From contig OX377202.1 of NCBI GenBank assembly GCA_947396885.1, positions 78,278,643-78,342,642 on the forward strand: 64,000 nucleotides of DNA. Reading direction: 5' to 3'. A program made the position numbers and the translations under genes. This DNA comes from Heligmosomoides polygyrus polygyrus (lineage: Eukaryota; Nematoda; Chromadorea; Rhabditida; Heligmosomidae). Positions 1 through 11,600 of the stretch are shown here, one piece after another. The first letter of the stretch is position 1, and each line of letters begins with the position of its first letter. The notes under the pieces are model-generated. The model saw only the letters and a program-made list of their open reading frames with translations, did no database searches and was not told the DNA's origin.

Positions 1-2950
1 GGCACCTGTCCTCCGTCGCTTGTTCAGCTCTCTCCGAAATCCTCGACGATTAGCCAGGAACAAGTAAGGTTTTAAAGTGATCGTTGAAGGAAATATTGTC
101 TGCGGACCACCATGATGCAAAATGGCGCTGCTTAACTTCAAGCAATATACGTGTTCCATTTTCACATGAAATCGGACACTCTTCTAAACAAGCGTGACGC
201 CTTTGAAGTCAAACCGAACGCCAAAATCAAAACTAGTGTTAAATATGAGACTCTCCAACGCGGTTAAATTAATTGTTTGTTCAAAGGAAATTTATCGTAA
301 CTTTCTTTGACATTCTTAACTTCACCTGCCCCAATAAGCGAACACACATGATTTATAAAAATTGTATTTTTCAAGGGAAAGTAATGAAATGAGTTCCTTT
401 TAAAACGCATGAAAGCAGCAGCCATTCTGTATATTTAAAAAAGAAGTCGCGCCATCCACTCGACTGGATCGCCGCGATTTTTATTCGTTTCATCGCAAAA
501 AGGATCTGGAGAGGGGAGGCACTCAGCTCTGACTCCTTGACAACAGCGGTAGAACTGAAAGTAAACTAGTTTACAATGACCTTAGTCAATCGCAACATCT
601 AGTAGAGTGCATGGCGCGATCTATTCTTTTAATACACTAAATATTAGCTGCCTTTGTAGGCGCTAAAGCAAAATTTAATTAATTATCATTCTTTTAAAAA
701 AGAAAATTTCGTAAAATTTCAGTGCGTTCAGCTATTGGGGTAGGTAAACTCAACATTTTCAAAGAAAGGAATTCTAAATTATACTTGAACAAAAAATTAT
801 TCTAACCGTGTCGAAGAGTCTCACGTTCAATTTAATTCAATTAAATAATTCAATTGAAATTTAATTTCATCTTCATTATGGAGGACGCTCGTTGTATTTG
901 GAAGGTGTTCAGTTTGATTTCAAAATGGTCATGTTTGAGTAGAATAGTTAATTGATTATAAAATGATTGATTATAAAAGGTAAGTATCACCGAATTGTGT
1001 AGACCTCTAGGTGCAGAACACATTGACAGAAATGTCATAACCAAGCAGTTCTTCGTTGCAGTGAAAAATACCTGAATCGACTCTCGTACATAAGCTGCAA
1101 AAGCTGTGGAAACCTCTTCACCTAACAGAGGTTTCTATTTATTTGGTATGTTCACCAGAGCACTAAAGGTTGATGGTTCTGGGGTCGAGCTGTTTTCATA
1201 CACCTTACGTCCATCTACGGGTTAGATGAGATTAGTGGTCTACTTCGCTTTCTTAATCGCTTTCGACCTTCATATCTAAACTTGTCTCTCCTTCACTCAA
1301 GAAAAATCCTCTGCAATGGTTTCGACTTCCCTAACATAGAAAAGAGGCAAGGGCGCCGAGTTGTTAGCCCAAAAAATGTTTGCCAGTCTTAGATAAACCG
1401 CCAGGGAAAGCGTCAGTGGATTACAACTTTTTTTCAGAACACAAGCCCCATCGTTGGACGAAACAAGACGACTCTTACCATTGGTACCACACGAGACATG
1501 GTTTGAAAGTCAGGACACATGGCTTGATCGTTGTTTCGAATGGTGCTGTCAGATAGATCTCTTTTCGGCTCAGTTCAACCATTGAAATCATTTGTTACAA
1601 GTCGCCCCTCTGTTTTTCTTTTCTGCTCACTCTCACTTGTACATATGTTTCTTACACGGGTCCAGCTGAAATGGGTTGTCGCCCTCTAAGGCCATTCCTC
1701 TTCTATGATCGTGTGCGTGAATTCGTGTTACACATCTGAATTTGTGTCTTGCCAGACATTGGCACTCCTACAGTTGATCTTTGTCAGCTCCTGTGCACAT
1801 ATGTAATAAATCGTCATCCCCTCAAATCTGTCAATGTTTTGTAATGCCTCTTGTAGGGAAAGTGCCACAAGTTTGACTAATCTTACACCGAGTCGCTCTC
1901 TGAAAAGTTATATTCCAGTGTCCAGAGCTGGATACACTCACCTTGATGGGTTTATATAATAATTCCTTGGGTCTGGCGACCAGAGATGTCTAGTAGTGAA
2001 GTACAGCTTTTTTAGCAAATCGTTTGAAGATTCCAAACTTTTTGGAGGAGTTCTGAATACTGCTTTTCAAGTCTTGATACTTTGATCCCTCCTTGACAGT
2101 GAACGAATAAACTCGAACGTTGGTTTTTTTGACCTGAATATGCTATACTACTTTCCAGATATTACTTATCCCTTGTTGTAGAAGTAGCAAGATTGTAAAA
2201 AGTTTGTGACCTCGATTCCCAAACATTCCTGACAAGATGTCGAAAACGCAGGAAACATCATTTACATTTCTTAGTGAACTGAGAGCATGGAGGTCTAGAA
2301 ACTTGTTTCGAATTTTAGGATTCAGAACGCATGAATAAAAGCAGCCTTTGTACCGAATGAAAGTCTTTGGTGTGACATTCTTTGACACCTCTAAACAGCC
2401 GCATACCTCTCTTTTCTTGTGGCGAAAAAAGCAGTGGTACATGACTCGCTTTACGTAAGTCGTGTCAGATCTGAAACAGAAGTTTTTAGTGGACAACGCT
2501 TTGAATATTTGGAGGGTTGTTCTGATTGTTTTCCTACGAACCCATCTATAATGTTCTGAAAAGTTTTGCTTGTTGTCGTAGTTAACCTGCGTAGAAGGAG
2601 AGAGTTAACATAGTAGCTAATGGTGCAGTAGAGTGTGACCAATTTTCATGAATTTTCTTTCGAATTTAATTCCATTTCTAGCGCCAGTGGTAGCTGCCAA
2701 TCCTCTGAACACCTAGCAGCTTTGTTAACTACATTGTGGAGACCGGGTGCCTCGCTTCCTACAACCTTTTCATATATCAAGGTCATCGGCAAACTGAGCG
2801 CATTTAGCGTCGTACTAGCCATAACTGAAGGGAAACCCGTGGTGAGGTGTAAATCATGAATGCATAGGAAGGGCGATAATACACTAACTTAGTAATCTCC
2901 AACTTCTCTCTTCTTCAAACCTCGGCATGGTAAGTTGTTAGTCAGTTAAG
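1..2950. other. AT-rich non-coding stretch, no gene supported
   Basis: No protein family, RNA gene or repeat structure could be recognised. The longest open frame is a 117-codon minus-strand ORF at 2143-2496, rich in Cys, Lys and Phe, with no motif I know. Composition is AT-rich and resembles strongylid intergenic or intronic DNA. Confidence 0.5.
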
Positions 2951-2996
2951 TTTTTTGTGCCAACACGAGGTTTATAGGTGGACCTTTATTTAGCAG

Positions 2997-3036
2997 GGCC
3001 TGACGTTTCGACTTCTCGTCGTCTTCAGAGGCCTGA
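2997..3036 (-). ncRNA. Hammerhead-ribozyme-like motif of the inverted PLE copy
   Basis: On the minus strand this reads CTGAAGA, a short GAC/GTC hairpin, GAAAC and GTC, flanked by pairing GGCCT/AGGCC. It is the mirror of the motif at 6100-6136. Hammerhead motifs with very short stem III are known in the terminal repeats of Penelope-like elements. Activity is inferred, not shown. Confidence 0.55.
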
Positions 3037-3855
3037 ACGTGGTGCATTAGTTTATTTGCGCTCTACTCCGCCAAGCGCCTTAACTACCCTAGCATTTCGG
3101 ACCTACTCTACGAGCACAAAAGGAGGGGCCAAGTGGGAGAAACGAACTCACCAATTGGATCCACCGTAAGGGCTGATGTTCGCCCACGTTAGTTAGCCAG
3201 GGACGTAGGGACGAATGGGGCATACTGCACACCACTGTCGCCGACCGGTCCTTCTACGGTTCACAATGAGACACGAACGGCAGAAAGTCACTCATAACAG
3301 ACAGGCACTCATTTCGGTTGTTCATTACTGGATTTCTGCTAAAAATCCAGAATGCCTCTAACGCTTTCCTCGCCGAAATATCTCCTACAATGGCCAAAAT
3401 GGTGCATTTCACCTCAAAGTCGTCTCCGTTATGCACATCAATCCTATGCTTTCCAAGTGGACTGGTTAGCGACCCACGTCGTTTACTAAATAGATGTTCC
3501 CTTACGCGCACTGCAAGAGCCCTTCCCGTTTCTCCGATATATTTGGCGTTACATGCCAAGCACTCGATCTGATAAATTGCTCCAGCCTTTGAGCAATCGC
3601 CTAAACTACCATTTGGGCAAATAACGCAGTTTTCCAAAATACACTGCTGATCGTAGAGCCTATTTCGAACTAACTGCCGTCTGATGTTATCGTTAGGAAT
3701 GTTCACTAGGATAACGTCGTCCTGCAGTTGTGCCCTTACAATAGCTCTTTGAATTTCAGCAGTGACTCTATCGGAAATGAATGGTAGGACGAGAGGTATC
3801 TTGCCTGCGCGAGATCTATCATGAGAGTTAGCGTGAGATCTCCGATGACGACTTG

Positions 3856-4055
3856 NNNNNNNNNNNNNNNNNNNNNNNNNNNNNNNNNNNNNNNNNNNNN
3901 NNNNNNNNNNNNNNNNNNNNNNNNNNNNNNNNNNNNNNNNNNNNNNNNNNNNNNNNNNNNNNNNNNNNNNNNNNNNNNNNNNNNNNNNNNNNNNNNNNNN
4001 NNNNNNNNNNNNNNNNNNNNNNNNNNNNNNNNNNNNNNNNNNNNNNNNNNNNNNN
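3856..4055. other. Assembly gap (200 N)
   Basis: Exactly 200 N bases, a conventional placeholder length. By comparison with the plus-strand copy, about 500 bp of the inverted Penelope-like copy (equivalent to about 4776-5276) should be here, so the true gap is probably longer than 200 bp. Confidence 0.97.
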
Positions 4056-4097
4056 TATTGCAATGCAAACATTCTTTAACCAGAATCATGATGTGCG

Positions 4098-4131
4098 ATC
4101 TAATGATCTAATGATCTAATGGCAGATCTAA
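4098..4131. repeat. ATCTAATG short tandem repeat at the PLE head-to-head junction
   Basis: Iterations of an 8-bp unit (gatctaat/gatctaat/gatctaat, then an interrupted copy) sit exactly where the minus-strand copy stops and the plus-strand copy begins. They may be microhomology or slippage left by target-primed reverse transcription. Confidence 0.7.
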
Positions 4132-4180
4132 TGGCACTCTGCGAATATCCGTTAGCGATAAAGGGGGAGAGTTCGTTGTC

Positions 4181-5794
4181 ATGCCGCAAACTTTAGATCG
4201 GGCTATAACCGAGCTTCATCTTAACGACACCTCCATATACCATCGCGTTTCTGAGAGAGACTTTAAGTCGCAATGCAGACACCTTAACCGTATCTGGATG
4301 ACTACGGGAATGTCTGCCGGAATCAACAAAAGGTTTCTCAGGGACCTTAGGCTGGATAACCCTTGTTGTCCGGTTTTTTATAGCCTAGTAAAAACGCATA
4401 AGCTTTCCCAGCTGGATTTGCAATCCACGTCGCCGGACACTTATAAAATAAGACCAATAATCAGTTGTGTTGGCGGGCCAACCGATCGGATTTCTTGGTT
4501 CCTTAACAGCATTGTGAGCCAGTTGTTGACCCATGTCCCCTCCCATCTGACCAACACAAGCAAATTTCTTGAATTATTGCACAACTCTAACTTTGGTGAA
4601 AGTTGTGTAATGGAGTCATTTGATGTGACTTCGCTTTACACGAATGTCCAAAACGATGAAGCCCTACAGGCACTATCTGAAATGCTGGATTTACATGTGG
4701 GGAACATAAACACATTCGGATTGTCGAAAGCGCACATCATGATTCTGGTTAAAGAATGTTTGCATTGCAATATTTTTAAATGGTCAGGTTCGTATTATTC
4801 GCAAGTAAGAGGACTGGCTATGGGTCAACGATTAGCGCCGGTCCTTGCTATCTGCTTTATGAGTAGGATTGAACAACCGGTGCTTGACCGCTCACCGCTA
4901 ATGTATTGCAGATACATAGATGACTGCTGCATCGTAACATCGACACAATCCGAAATGGATGAGTGTTTCAGGTTATTGAACGAGCAATCTCAGTACATTA
5001 GGCTGACTCGAGGAACTCCCAATAATGGTTGGCTCGCGTATCTGAACACGCAAGTGAAAGTGTCCGGCGAGGGAGTAGTTAGCGTGAAATGGTACCGGAA
5101 ACCAAGCTCTAAGAACATCCTGATTCATGCAAAGTCAGCGCACCCCACTGCTATGAAACGTGCTGTTGTCAGCAACATGTTCCGAACGGCAGTTGGTATG
5201 TGTACGGGCCCCAGTGAACGTCAAGAGTCTTTACGATTAGCTTCAAATATAGCCATTTCGAACGGCTATAAGGTTTCAAGTCGTCATCGGAGATCTCACG
5301 CTAACTCTCATGATAGATCTCGCGCAGGCAAGATACCTCTCGTCCTACCATTCATTTCCGATAGAGTCACTGCTGAAATTCAAAGAGCTATTGTAAGGGC
5401 ACAACTGCAGGACGACGTTATCCTAGTGAACATTCCTAACGATAACATCAGACGGCAGTTAGTTCGAAATAGGCTCTACGATCAGCAGTGTATTTTGGAA
5501 AACTGCGTTATTTGCCCAAATGGTAGTTTAGGCGATTGCTCAAAGGCTGGAGCAATTTATCAGATCGAGTGCTTGGCATGTAACGCCAAATATATCGGAG
5601 AAACGGGAAGGGCTCTTGCAGTGCGCGTAAGGGAACATCTATTTAGTAAACGACGTGGGTCGCTAACCAGTCCACTTGGAAAGCATAGGATTGATGTGCA
5701 TAACGGAGACGACTTTGAGGTGAAATGCACCATTTTGGCCATCTGTAGGAGATATTTCGGCGAGGAAAGCGTTAGAGGCATTCTGGATTTTTAG
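4181..5794 (+). pseudogene. Penelope-like reverse transcriptase with GIY-YIG endonuclease, 3' frameshifted
   Basis: The 537-codon frame encodes an RT followed by a GIY-YIG nuclease, the domain order of endonuclease-bearing Penelope-like elements. RT landmarks in order: KTHK and KIRPIIS (about residues 70-95), ESFDVTSLYTNV (about 145), RGLAMGQRLAPVLA (about 210), and the catalytic CRYIDDCC (about 243). The GIY-YIG core YQIECLACNAKYIGETGR lies near residues 465-485. The frame is open upstream through an in-frame KGGEFVV motif (about 4157-4180), so the first Met is arbitrary. Compared with the inverted copy, this copy carries one extra base near 5743, which replaces the natural C-terminus with CRRYFGEE... 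and an early stop. It is probably not fully functional. Confidence 0.9.
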
Positions 5795-6099
5795 CAGAAA
5801 TCCAGTAATGAACAACCGAAATGAGTGCCTGTCTGTTATGAGTGACTTTCTGCCGTTCGTGTCTCATTGTGAACCGTAGAAGGACCGGTCGGCGACAGTG
5901 GTGTGCAGTATGCCCCATTCGTCCCCACGTCCCTGGCTAACTAACGTGGGCGAACATCAGCCCTTACGGTGGATCCAATTGGTGAGTTCGTTTCTCCCAC
6001 TTGGCCCCTCCTTTTGTGCTCGTAGAGTAGGTCCGAAATGCTAGGGTAGTTAAGGCGCTTGGCGGAGTAGAGCGCAAATAAACTAATGCACCACGTTCA

Positions 6100-6136
6100 G
6101 GCCTCTGAAGACGACGAGAAGTCGAAACGTCAGGCC
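6100..6136 (+). ncRNA. Hammerhead-ribozyme-like motif in PLE terminal segment
   Basis: Stem I GGCCT (6100-6104) pairs with AGGCC (6132-6136). Between them lie CTGAAGA (6105-6111), a GAC/GTC hairpin with GAGAA loop, GAAAC (6124-6128) and GTC (6129-6131) at the expected cleavage site. This matches the short-stem-III hammerheads known from Penelope-like elements, with one unpaired base before stem II. Confidence 0.55.
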
Positions 6137-6199
6137 CTGCTAAATAAAGGTCCACCTATAAACCTCGTGTTGGCACAAAAAACTTAACTGACTAACACT

Positions 6200-6890
6200 A
6201 ACTTAGTGAATTCCACCTGACGTGTCGGATGGACGAGAGTTTTTCAATTTGACGTGAAACCTCCTTCCTGTAACATATTCACTCACTGATTCAACTCTGT
6301 AACAGGAGATGGAACCCAAGGCACTCAACTTTACCCATCAGTTCCTGTGACTGACGTAGCTCCTTACGGAAGATGTCTGAAGTGAAATGACGACATCCTT
6401 CTGAGAGTGGACCGATTTCTTTAATCGACATTGTTTCTCAAATAAGGAAGTACTATGTATCTCGAGAGGCGGTGTACCTGACACATTAAAAAATGTACAA
6501 AAACTGAAGGGAAGGAGCTTCTAAATTTATCACCGCAATTTTCAAGAGCGAGTCGGTAACACAATATGCATGTGATATCTGCTAATGGTTCCGCTTGAGT
6601 TGCTCTAGGTCCTGCTTCATTTTTGGGCGTGACTTCACATGAGGTTACACCTGGGGCCAGATTCATCAACGACTTGCGGCAATTCAACAGAGAAAATACA
6701 GCCGAAATCCCTGACAGCGCTGCGAGATGTTTCACCATATCACTCAATAAGTCGCACTACCAGAGATTTCCGCTGTATTTTCTGTGTTAAGCGTTTCTCT
6801 TTTCTCTGAAGTCGTTAATGAATCCGGCCCCTGATTGTATACTTCTATGCCCACTGTTGGCTTCGTGTGAAACTGGAAACCGACGCTGGT
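6200..6890. other. No gene seen between PLE and repeat 6.9-8.55 kb
   Basis: About 700 bp of unique-looking sequence without coding signal. It contains a 108-codon minus ORF (6421-6747) of no recognised family. Confidence 0.4.
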
Positions 6891-6891
6891 C

Positions 6892-8545
6892 CACTATATA
6901 TAAAGGAGTTAGCGGTTGTCCGCCCGTCCGTCAGTCCGTCCGTCCGTCTGCTCATCCGTCTGACCTTTCCTAGAAGTCGAATAGCAGGCGTCCGTGTTCA
7001 GACGAGGTGCCACCCACGCCGTGTCGAGACCGTCAGAAGAAGTGTCACCGATCTCGCGCAAAGGGCGTTCGAGTTCAAAAGACATACCTCCGACGTTGCT
7101 CAACAGGCGTTCGGATTTAGAAGATGTGTCACCGACAACAAGCACTCGGATTCAGAAGAGGTGTCAACGATGTCGCGTAATGGATGTCTGGGTCAGAAGA
7201 CATGTCATCGATGTCATGCAAGCGGTATCTGGGCTCGGAAGAGGTACTACGGATTTCATGCAAGGGGTATCTCGGTTTAGAAGAGGTGTCACCGAGGTCA
7301 TGCAAGTGGTGTCTGGGTTCAGAAGAGGTGTCACCTATGTCAAAGGGTGTCCGGATTCCGAACACGTATGATGGGAGACCACTAAAGAGGAGACCAGTAA
7401 GCGGGGGTCCAGTGACGGGTGGGAGGAGCAGCGAAGGGAGGAAGTGGGGGTGGGGTACCAGTATGAGTAGAACCTTTAATGGGAGCCAGTGAAGGGGGAC
7501 CAATAAAGAGTACCTCTAAGATGAGGGTTGGGGCGATAGTAAGGGGGGGGGGGGGAGCAAACGGGAAACAGTGAAGTGGGAAAGTTCTGTGAAGAAGGTA
7601 CCGGTAAAGGGGAACCATTAAAGGAGGACCAGTGAAAGTAGGACCAGTAATGGCGACCAGTGAAGGGAAGGGGACCAGTAAAAGGATCAGTGAAGGTGAG
7701 ACCAGTAATGGGGGAGCTATGAAGGGGGGGGGGCAGTAAAGGAGGGACCATTAATGGGGACCAGTAAAGGTGACCAATAAAGGGTACCACTTAGGTGAGG
7801 GGAGGCAGTAAGAGGTGGCAAAAAGAGAGGACAAATGGGAATCAGTGAAGTGGAAGAGTCCTGTGAAGGGGGGGGGGGATGGGGGAACCGGTAAAGGAAG
7901 AACCAGTGAAGGTAGACAGTGTTAGGAAAGGGATCAGTGGAAGGAACCTGTAAGGGCGGGCCAGTACTTCTTCTCACTGTCGTCCGTGTATGACAGGAGC
8001 GTCGTACAACGTTGTCTAGATCAGGAGATGTGCCACGGATCAAACACTGCGAAGCATGCATCGGATTTTCAATTGACCTCTGAGAGGCAGCGAGCGTGCA
8101 GGTGTACATGCCTCTCACTCTCACTACTGACTGATGCTCACTACATTTTTCTTCCTGTCTCTGGCTGCACATGGGTAAGGGAGTATTGTGTATTGTCGGG
8201 GGGGGGGGGGGGGTGAGGGTAGGGAGAATGACTTCGGGAATCGGAGGATTATTATTGTCGTCGGATATTTAGCGGTATAGAGGTCTCACAAGATTATCAC
8301 AATCTGTTCCTCACCACGTAGAGGATGTTTGCTTCGGAGAGTAAGTCGGCGTAAGTGCGTAGATGATGGATAAACATCATAGGAGCAGTTTTCAAAATTG
8401 TGCCCTACTGCCCTCTAGAACCAGTTTTTCACTGTAACGCGAGTAAGAAGGCCTAGACGGGGTGTTCTATTCTCGGGGTTTGGGGGTGAACCCCCAACCA
8501 GACGTTTGGCGGCCATTAGGTCGCTGAACGTCTGGTTATGAATAA
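6892..8545 (+). repeat. Dispersed repeat with minisatellite, G-rich tract and terminal hairpins (copy 1)
   Basis: Begins with ACTATATATAAAGGAG, also present at 59.09 kb. It continues with a roughly 40-bp minisatellite (about 6970-7360; core ggttcagaagaggtgtcacc), a long purine-rich segment of 'ccagtaa/ggggacc' units (7370-7960), a poly-G run (8198-8211), and a 3' end with two hairpins (8473-8495 and 8498-8537, the latter CCAGACGTT...AACGTCTGG). The same order recurs at 53.09-54.06 kb. The TC/ACTATATATAAAG start and 3' hairpins recall non-autonomous Helitron-like elements, but no CTRR end was proven. Confidence 0.55.
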
Positions 8546-8627
8546 ATCCGCTCGACACACCGATCAATGTGACTACTAGGCAGGCTTCGAAAAGGCTCGA
8601 CAACGATCGAAAGGTATAAACCAAAAC

Positions 8628-8633
8628 TTTATT
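8628..8633 (-). promoter_or_regulatory. AATAAA polyadenylation signal of the PEPCK-like gene
   Basis: On the minus strand AATAAA begins 15 nt after the stop codon at 8650-8648. This very short 3' UTR is typical of nematodes and supports the terminal exon call. Confidence 0.75.
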
Positions 8634-8647
8634 TCTAGTAAAACGAG

Positions 8648-11600
8648 TCATGGTAAAGCGTCGACACGTTTTCGAATGTCTGACAGAATTTTGTTGATGA
8701 TCGGCAATTTTCCTTTCCCCATTTCCACCCTTAAGAATGAAGAAATTTCGGCGAGTTCCTTGGTCCAGAACTCCTTATTCACGGTGAGTAGCTTGGAGAC
8801 GTCAACTGTGAGGCCCTAAAGAAGCGCTCTGCAGCTTTTGTCCTTAGCAAGCAGATCACTGTTTCGTACCTCCATATTCAGTTGCTTGGGCAACAGCCCT
8901 ATCGCTGAGGTAGCTGCCGGTGTCTCTTGTGGTGCCATGCATCTGAACAGCTCAAAAATGAGCAGCTCTTTGAGCCGCCTAATTTCTTTAAAGCACCTTT
9001 TCACGATCCACTCCAGAACTCGAATGTTCTCTCCAAACCCTGGCCAAATTGGTTTCCCGTCTTGGCCTTCCTGATACCAATTGACCATGAAAATCTTCGG
9101 CGTCTGAAAATTCGTAGTTCTTTATCAGTCCTGTGAACTGAATAATGTATTCCTTGAGAGAGGCCATGGATACCTCATTAACTCTCTCCTTGATATTGAT
9201 CCAGTGCTTTAAAAAATCGGCGAAGTTGAACGAGAGATATGTTCGCATGCAGAGCGGGTTGTGTACGAGAACATTCGCTGGAAAAAAGCATGGCAATCAC
9301 TTCAGTGAGAGCGGCTCTCGCCTTCAAATAATCGGGATGACAAACGTTATTCATTTTAAGCAATACTCTTTTCAGTTCATTTTCTTTACGCCTCAAGTGG
9401 CTGGTATTGAGGAAGAAGGCTGACAACGATGTTTTCTTGCGATCAAAACCCTAGCACCAGGCCGAACTCGAACTTCGCAAGTGGTTCTATAATGGAACCA
9501 GCGGCCGGCACATACCGATATACGGGTGAGTGCTGACGAGTCTCACAAGGTGTAGATGTTGCGTCCGATGAAACAGCGCCGGTGATGTAACGGCGTAGAG
9601 CATCTCCGCCGGTTAGCAGGAGGTACGAGTTTGAGTCCCTCCTGGCGCTAGGTTTTGATCACAACAGGACATCCGTTTAAATTTTCCTTCTAAATCTGAA
9701 ACTTTTCAAAATTAAAGGCTTTGCAAATTAAATGAGACGTATTTAAAGTTACAGTAGGCATTCTCTGTCTAAAAATAATTTATAGTAGGGATTCTACTTT
9801 GTAGGGTGTATCAGAAAAAAATGACTACTTGCCAGGTTTGACACTAAATTCTTAACTTCTCGACTAAAACAACATTTTTAGGTCAACTCTGAAGAACTGA
9901 AAAGCAAAGCATCTGCTAGTGCGTTCAGTGGCCATATTGCGCCGTTCTATCGTCCACCGCATTGCCAGTTGGATTGATAGCGTAAATACTGTTTCTGGCG
10001 TGTAAAAAAATAAAAATAAATCTAAAAAAGCAATCGCAGTAGAAAAAACACGGCACCAATTTCCAGTGCTCATTTACAGGAAAGAAACCTCCACGCTATC
10101 AATCAAACAAGCACTGCGGTGTTCTGGGCGGTAGCACGGTGCAATATTCCCATGCGAAGAATTCTCTGTATTACACCACTTCACCTTAAACTTTAAAATG
10201 CTGTTGCTGAAGAAACTATATCAATTTTACGCTCAATTAAAAGATGTAGTCCATGGTTTACGATGTTCCCTATGTATATATGAGTTTTTAATACCAATTT
10301 TGTACAATGGCGCCCATACTGGTCGTAGAAATTGTTCAGGATTTAAATTTGTTAGGAAAGCACTATTAGTGCATTATTGCTCTTTCTTAATTTTATTGAG
10401 CGTAATTCTAAGCTCAATAGATAAGTTTAATTCACCAATTAGGCACATCCTATCTGAAACTGTGCGATCCTCTTCGACACTAATCCTTTTTAAAACGGCG
10501 CATCGCAAAGTAGCACATTGCAAAATTAGTCCACCTTAATTTTCTTAGAAAACAGGCACTTTCATCCAAGCCACAACTAACTGACCATAAAGATCTCCTT
10601 CTAAGGTAATAATTTATACCATATATCATTTTGACGTCAAGTTAAACACTTTTCAAGTCAAGATCGGCCCCCTTTGAGCAAGACTGATGCTTCTGAAATC
10701 AAACCAAACATCTTCCAAATTCAAATGAACATCTATACACAATTCACCTCTGGACGGTTAGAAAAAATTTTCGCTAAAAAGTATAGTATGCTTTTTAAGT
10801 TCTCCATCCCAGGAAGTAAAGCCAGTTTACTTACTTTGCTTTGATACTTTGATGGTTCTTGCGTCAGCTGGAGGTCGGGGACCACAACTCTTCCAGACCG
10901 CTCGATCTCTGGCAGCTTGCATCCAGTGAGGCAGACTCTGTTCTCTGAAAGATCTTGACAATGAGTCTGCCCATCGCGTAGGCGGTCGTCCCAGTGGTCT
11001 CTTATGGTCTCTCGCGAGCCATTCTGTGACACGGAGACTCCATCTATCGTCCTTTCGTCGAAGCAGGTGTCCGGCCCAGCGATATTTGGACTTCTTCATG
11101 TACTGCAGGGAACCTGCTAATTGCGACTTCTCCCGTAGCTCCGAGCTTCGTAGGCCTTCTTGCCGTTTCTGACGAAGGTTTGTCCTCAGAAGACATCTCT
11201 CCAGTGCACGATGCGTAGTTTGTATTGCTCTGGCGATTGTCTTGTTGTCGGGCCAGGTTTCCGTCGCGTACCACATCGCAGGCAGTACAGAGGCGTTGAA
11301 TATCGAGGCCCTGAGGCCGGCATGCTTGACCTGATCGGTGACTTCGCGAATTGCCCATGCTGCGCGTCTCCTGCGGGCGATTTCAGGAGCGAGGTCGTTA
11401 TCCATGTTCAGCTCTCTTCCCAGATAGACGTAGGAGTCGACCTGTTGTAGAGCGACTCCATTTAACCTTACGAGTCCCGTGTCACACCACCGGTTGACCA
11501 TAAATTGTGTTTTGAACATATTCATGTCCAATCCAATCTTCATACCTGCCACATTGAGCTCGTTCAGCATCTCTTCGAATTCTGCCGTGCTGGTAGAGAT

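Larger units (their letters stand above)
2959..4097 (-). mobile_element. Penelope-like element, 5'-truncated inverted copy (GIY-YIG end)
   Basis: This minus-strand copy mirrors the plus-strand element that follows. Bases 2959-3855 are a near-identical reverse complement of about 5277-6180, and 4056-4097 is the reverse complement of roughly 4732-4775. The missing middle, which would hold the RT catalytic motif, falls in the 200-N gap. The readable frame (about 3845 down to 3254) contains the GIY-YIG endonuclease core of Penelope-like elements: YQIECLACNAKYIGETGR followed by an R..EHL helix, preceded by a Cys-rich CVICPNG segment. This copy keeps the C-terminal frame open to ...FVSHCEP, whereas the plus-strand copy is frameshifted there. 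It ends in the LTR-like segment with the hammerhead-like motif. Confidence 0.88.
4131..6190 (+). mobile_element. Penelope-like retroelement, plus-strand copy
   Basis: Contains the RT/GIY-YIG ORF, about 400 bp of 3' sequence and a terminal segment with a hammerhead-like motif (6100-6136). The 5' end looks truncated: the reading frame begins near the RT N-terminal KGGE/VV motif, while full Penelope-like proteins usually carry more sequence ahead of it. With the inverted copy to its left it gives the partial-inverted-copy arrangement known for Penelope-like elements. A third relic is at 61.6 kb. Confidence 0.88.

Noticed and set aside
6994..8172. Several open frames of 75-150 codons on both strands (Pro/Trp-rich or Arg/Ser-rich)
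   Set aside because: They arise from the minisatellite and purine-rich repeats; open in many frames at once, with repeated units rather than protein domains.
9145..9423. Plus-strand 92-codon ORF over PEPCK exon 14
   Set aside because: Antisense shadow of the coding exon with no domain.
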